DNA of 64,000 nucleotides, from positions 496,134-560,133 of the forward strand of contig NZ_JAMTCK010000001.1 of NCBI RefSeq assembly GCF_024171785.1, written 5' to 3'. Shown piece by piece: positions 63,177 to 64,000 of the stretch. Made by a program: the position numbers and the translations under genes. The DNA is from Goodfellowiella coeruleoviolacea. Lineage in GTDB: Bacteria > Actinomycetota > Actinomycetes > Mycobacteriales > Pseudonocardiaceae. The first letter of the stretch is position 1. Every line of letters begins with the position of its first letter. Below the pieces are notes generated by a model. That model was not told the origin of the DNA. It saw nothing but the letters and a program-made list of their open reading frames with translations, and did no database searches.

Positions 63177-64000
63177 TCAGGCGGTCACCAGGGACACCCC
63201 GTAGACCGACAGCGCCTCGTTGACCGGCTGGAACCAGGTCTCGCCACCGGACGAGCAGTTGCCCCAGCCGCCCGAGGTCATGCCCTGGGCCTGGTCACCG
63301 GAGATGAACGAGCCACCCGAGTCACCGCCCTCGGCGCAGACACTGGTCTTGGTCATGCCGTACACCGCGCCCTGGCTGTAGTTCACGGTCTCGTTCTTGG
63401 CCAGGATGGTGCCGCAGTGCCAGTGGGTCGTGGACCCCGACCGGCACACCGACGTGCCCACCGCGGCCTCGCGCGACCCGCGCACCAGCACGTCGCTGAC
63501 CGTGCCCCAGCCCAGCACGACCGGCACCGTCCACCAGCCGTTGCCGATGCGGATGAACGAGTAGTCGTTGCCGGGGAAGGACGAGCCGGCGAAGCTGCCC
63601 ATGGCCGAGCCGTCCCAACCGGACACCGAGGCGCCGGCCGTGCCGCAGTGGCCGGCGCTGACGAAGCCGCCCTGCACGGAGAACCCGATGGAGCACCGGA
63701 CGTTGCCGTTGATGTAGTACGGGTCGCCGCCGACCGTGCCGGCCGCGAACGTCTCCGGCCGGGGCGCGGTGGTCCGCTCCACGGTGACCGGTCCGGCCTG
63801 CCGCGCCCGGTCCAGGAACGCGTCCAGCTCCTGGTCGTCCGCGCCCGCCCGCACCGAGATCACCACGCTGCCGCTGCGCGGGTCGGTGCGCCAGCTGTGC
63901 ACGCTGGCCGGCGCCGCGGTGTGCTGCGCGGCCTCGTCGATCCTGGCCTTGACCGCGGCCAGGTCGGCCTCGGTGCGCGCGACCTGGGTGGTGCGCGCGC
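63177..64000 (-). CDS. Alpha-lytic protease/streptogrisin-type S1 serine protease, 5' truncated
   Basis: The minus-strand frame is open to the right edge of the window; upstream of the internal Met at 63902 it reads as the end of a propeptide (LAAVKARIDEAAQHTAAPAS). The mature protease begins near VGGDPYYINGNVRCSIGF and has the triad in FVSAGHCG, GNDYSFIRIG and EGGDSGGSFISG, with six or so cysteines for disulfides. It is secreted, with an N-terminal foldase-type propeptide. No C-terminal carbohydrate-binding domain follows. It converges on the flavoprotein gene. Confidence 0.95.
   Translation of the reverse strand, partial: ARTTQVARTEADLAAVKARIDEAAQHTAAPASVHSWRTDPRSGSVVISVRAGADDQELDAFLDRARQAGPVTVERTTAPRPETFAAGTVGGDPYYINGNVRCSIGFSVQGGFVSAGHCGTAGASVSGWDGSAMGSFAGSSFPGNDYSFIRIGNGWWTVPVVLGWGTVSDVLVRGSREAAVGTSVCRSGSTTHWHCGTILAKNETVNYSQGAVYGMTKTSVCAEGGDSGGSFISGDQAQGMTSGGWGNCSSGGETWFQPVNEALSVYGVSLVTA

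Overview
The window is very GC-rich DNA from an actinomycete, with GTG starts, GGAGG-type ribosome binding sites and many 4-base stop/start overlaps. It carries many secondary-metabolism style regulators (SARP, LAL, LuxR, XRE, LacI, LysR, TetR), a mycothiol-S-transferase-like protein, ESX-type secreted proteins and an alpha-lytic/streptogrisin-type protease. This points to the Streptomyces/Pseudonocardiales breadth of Actinobacteria. My best guess is Pseudonocardiales, but that is an inference. No rRNA, tRNA, CRISPR array, transposase or phage gene was recognised.

Layout. 1-2.6 kb: end of a SorC-type regulator, an LtrA-type membrane protein, a small secreted protein. 2.8-11.3 kb: an HTH-STAND NTPase-WD40 giant behind a perfect inverted repeat, then a large secreted GH2 glycosidase. 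11.4-16.9 kb: P450, RluA-type pseudouridine synthase, DinB/MDMPI protein, and a divergent MFS exporter/XRE regulator pair. 16.9-18.3 kb: an EndoU toxin with a MafI-like immunity gene and a small unknown gene. 18.4-25.4 kb: an SRPBCC/metallo-hydrolase/carboxylesterase operon divergent from a LAL regulator, then a secreted PI-PLC-like enzyme. 25.5-27.4 kb: a translationally coupled radical SAM enzyme and a partner with a RiPP-leader-like N-terminus, behind a perfect 21-bp palindrome. 27.7-30.5 kb: a type VII secretion (ESX) polymorphic toxin operon (YbaB-like, EspC-like, WXG-like carrier, toxin, putative immunity).

30.6-39.3 kb is one catabolic regulon. hyuA-hyuB-MFS runs left and FAD oxidoreductase-Gfo/Idh oxidoreductase-LacI repressor runs right. 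Two copies of the same palindrome lie between them, one next to each first gene. 39.3-44.8 kb holds an SDR/LysR divergent pair, a Tat-exported DJ-1/PfpI protein, a TOPRIM protein, and a TetR/FAD-monooxygenase divergent pair with two operator-like repeats. 44.7-60.9 kb is regulator-dense: two close LuxR-type paralogues flank a PfkB-like protein, two tandem SARP-ATPase regulators, an orphan Imm5-like gene and an ATPase-less sugar ABC importer, followed by another AAA/STAND ATPase. 61.2-64 kb: an XRE-cupin regulator divergent from a thioredoxin-reductase-like flavoprotein, and the 5'-truncated S1 protease.

The items I rate highest are the radical SAM/leader-like pair, the split ESX toxin operon with a duplicated 3' end, the EndoU/MafI-like module, the 81-bp in-frame repeats that form the N-terminus of the Gfo/Idh protein, and a C7 tract that seems to extend the XRE regulator artificially.
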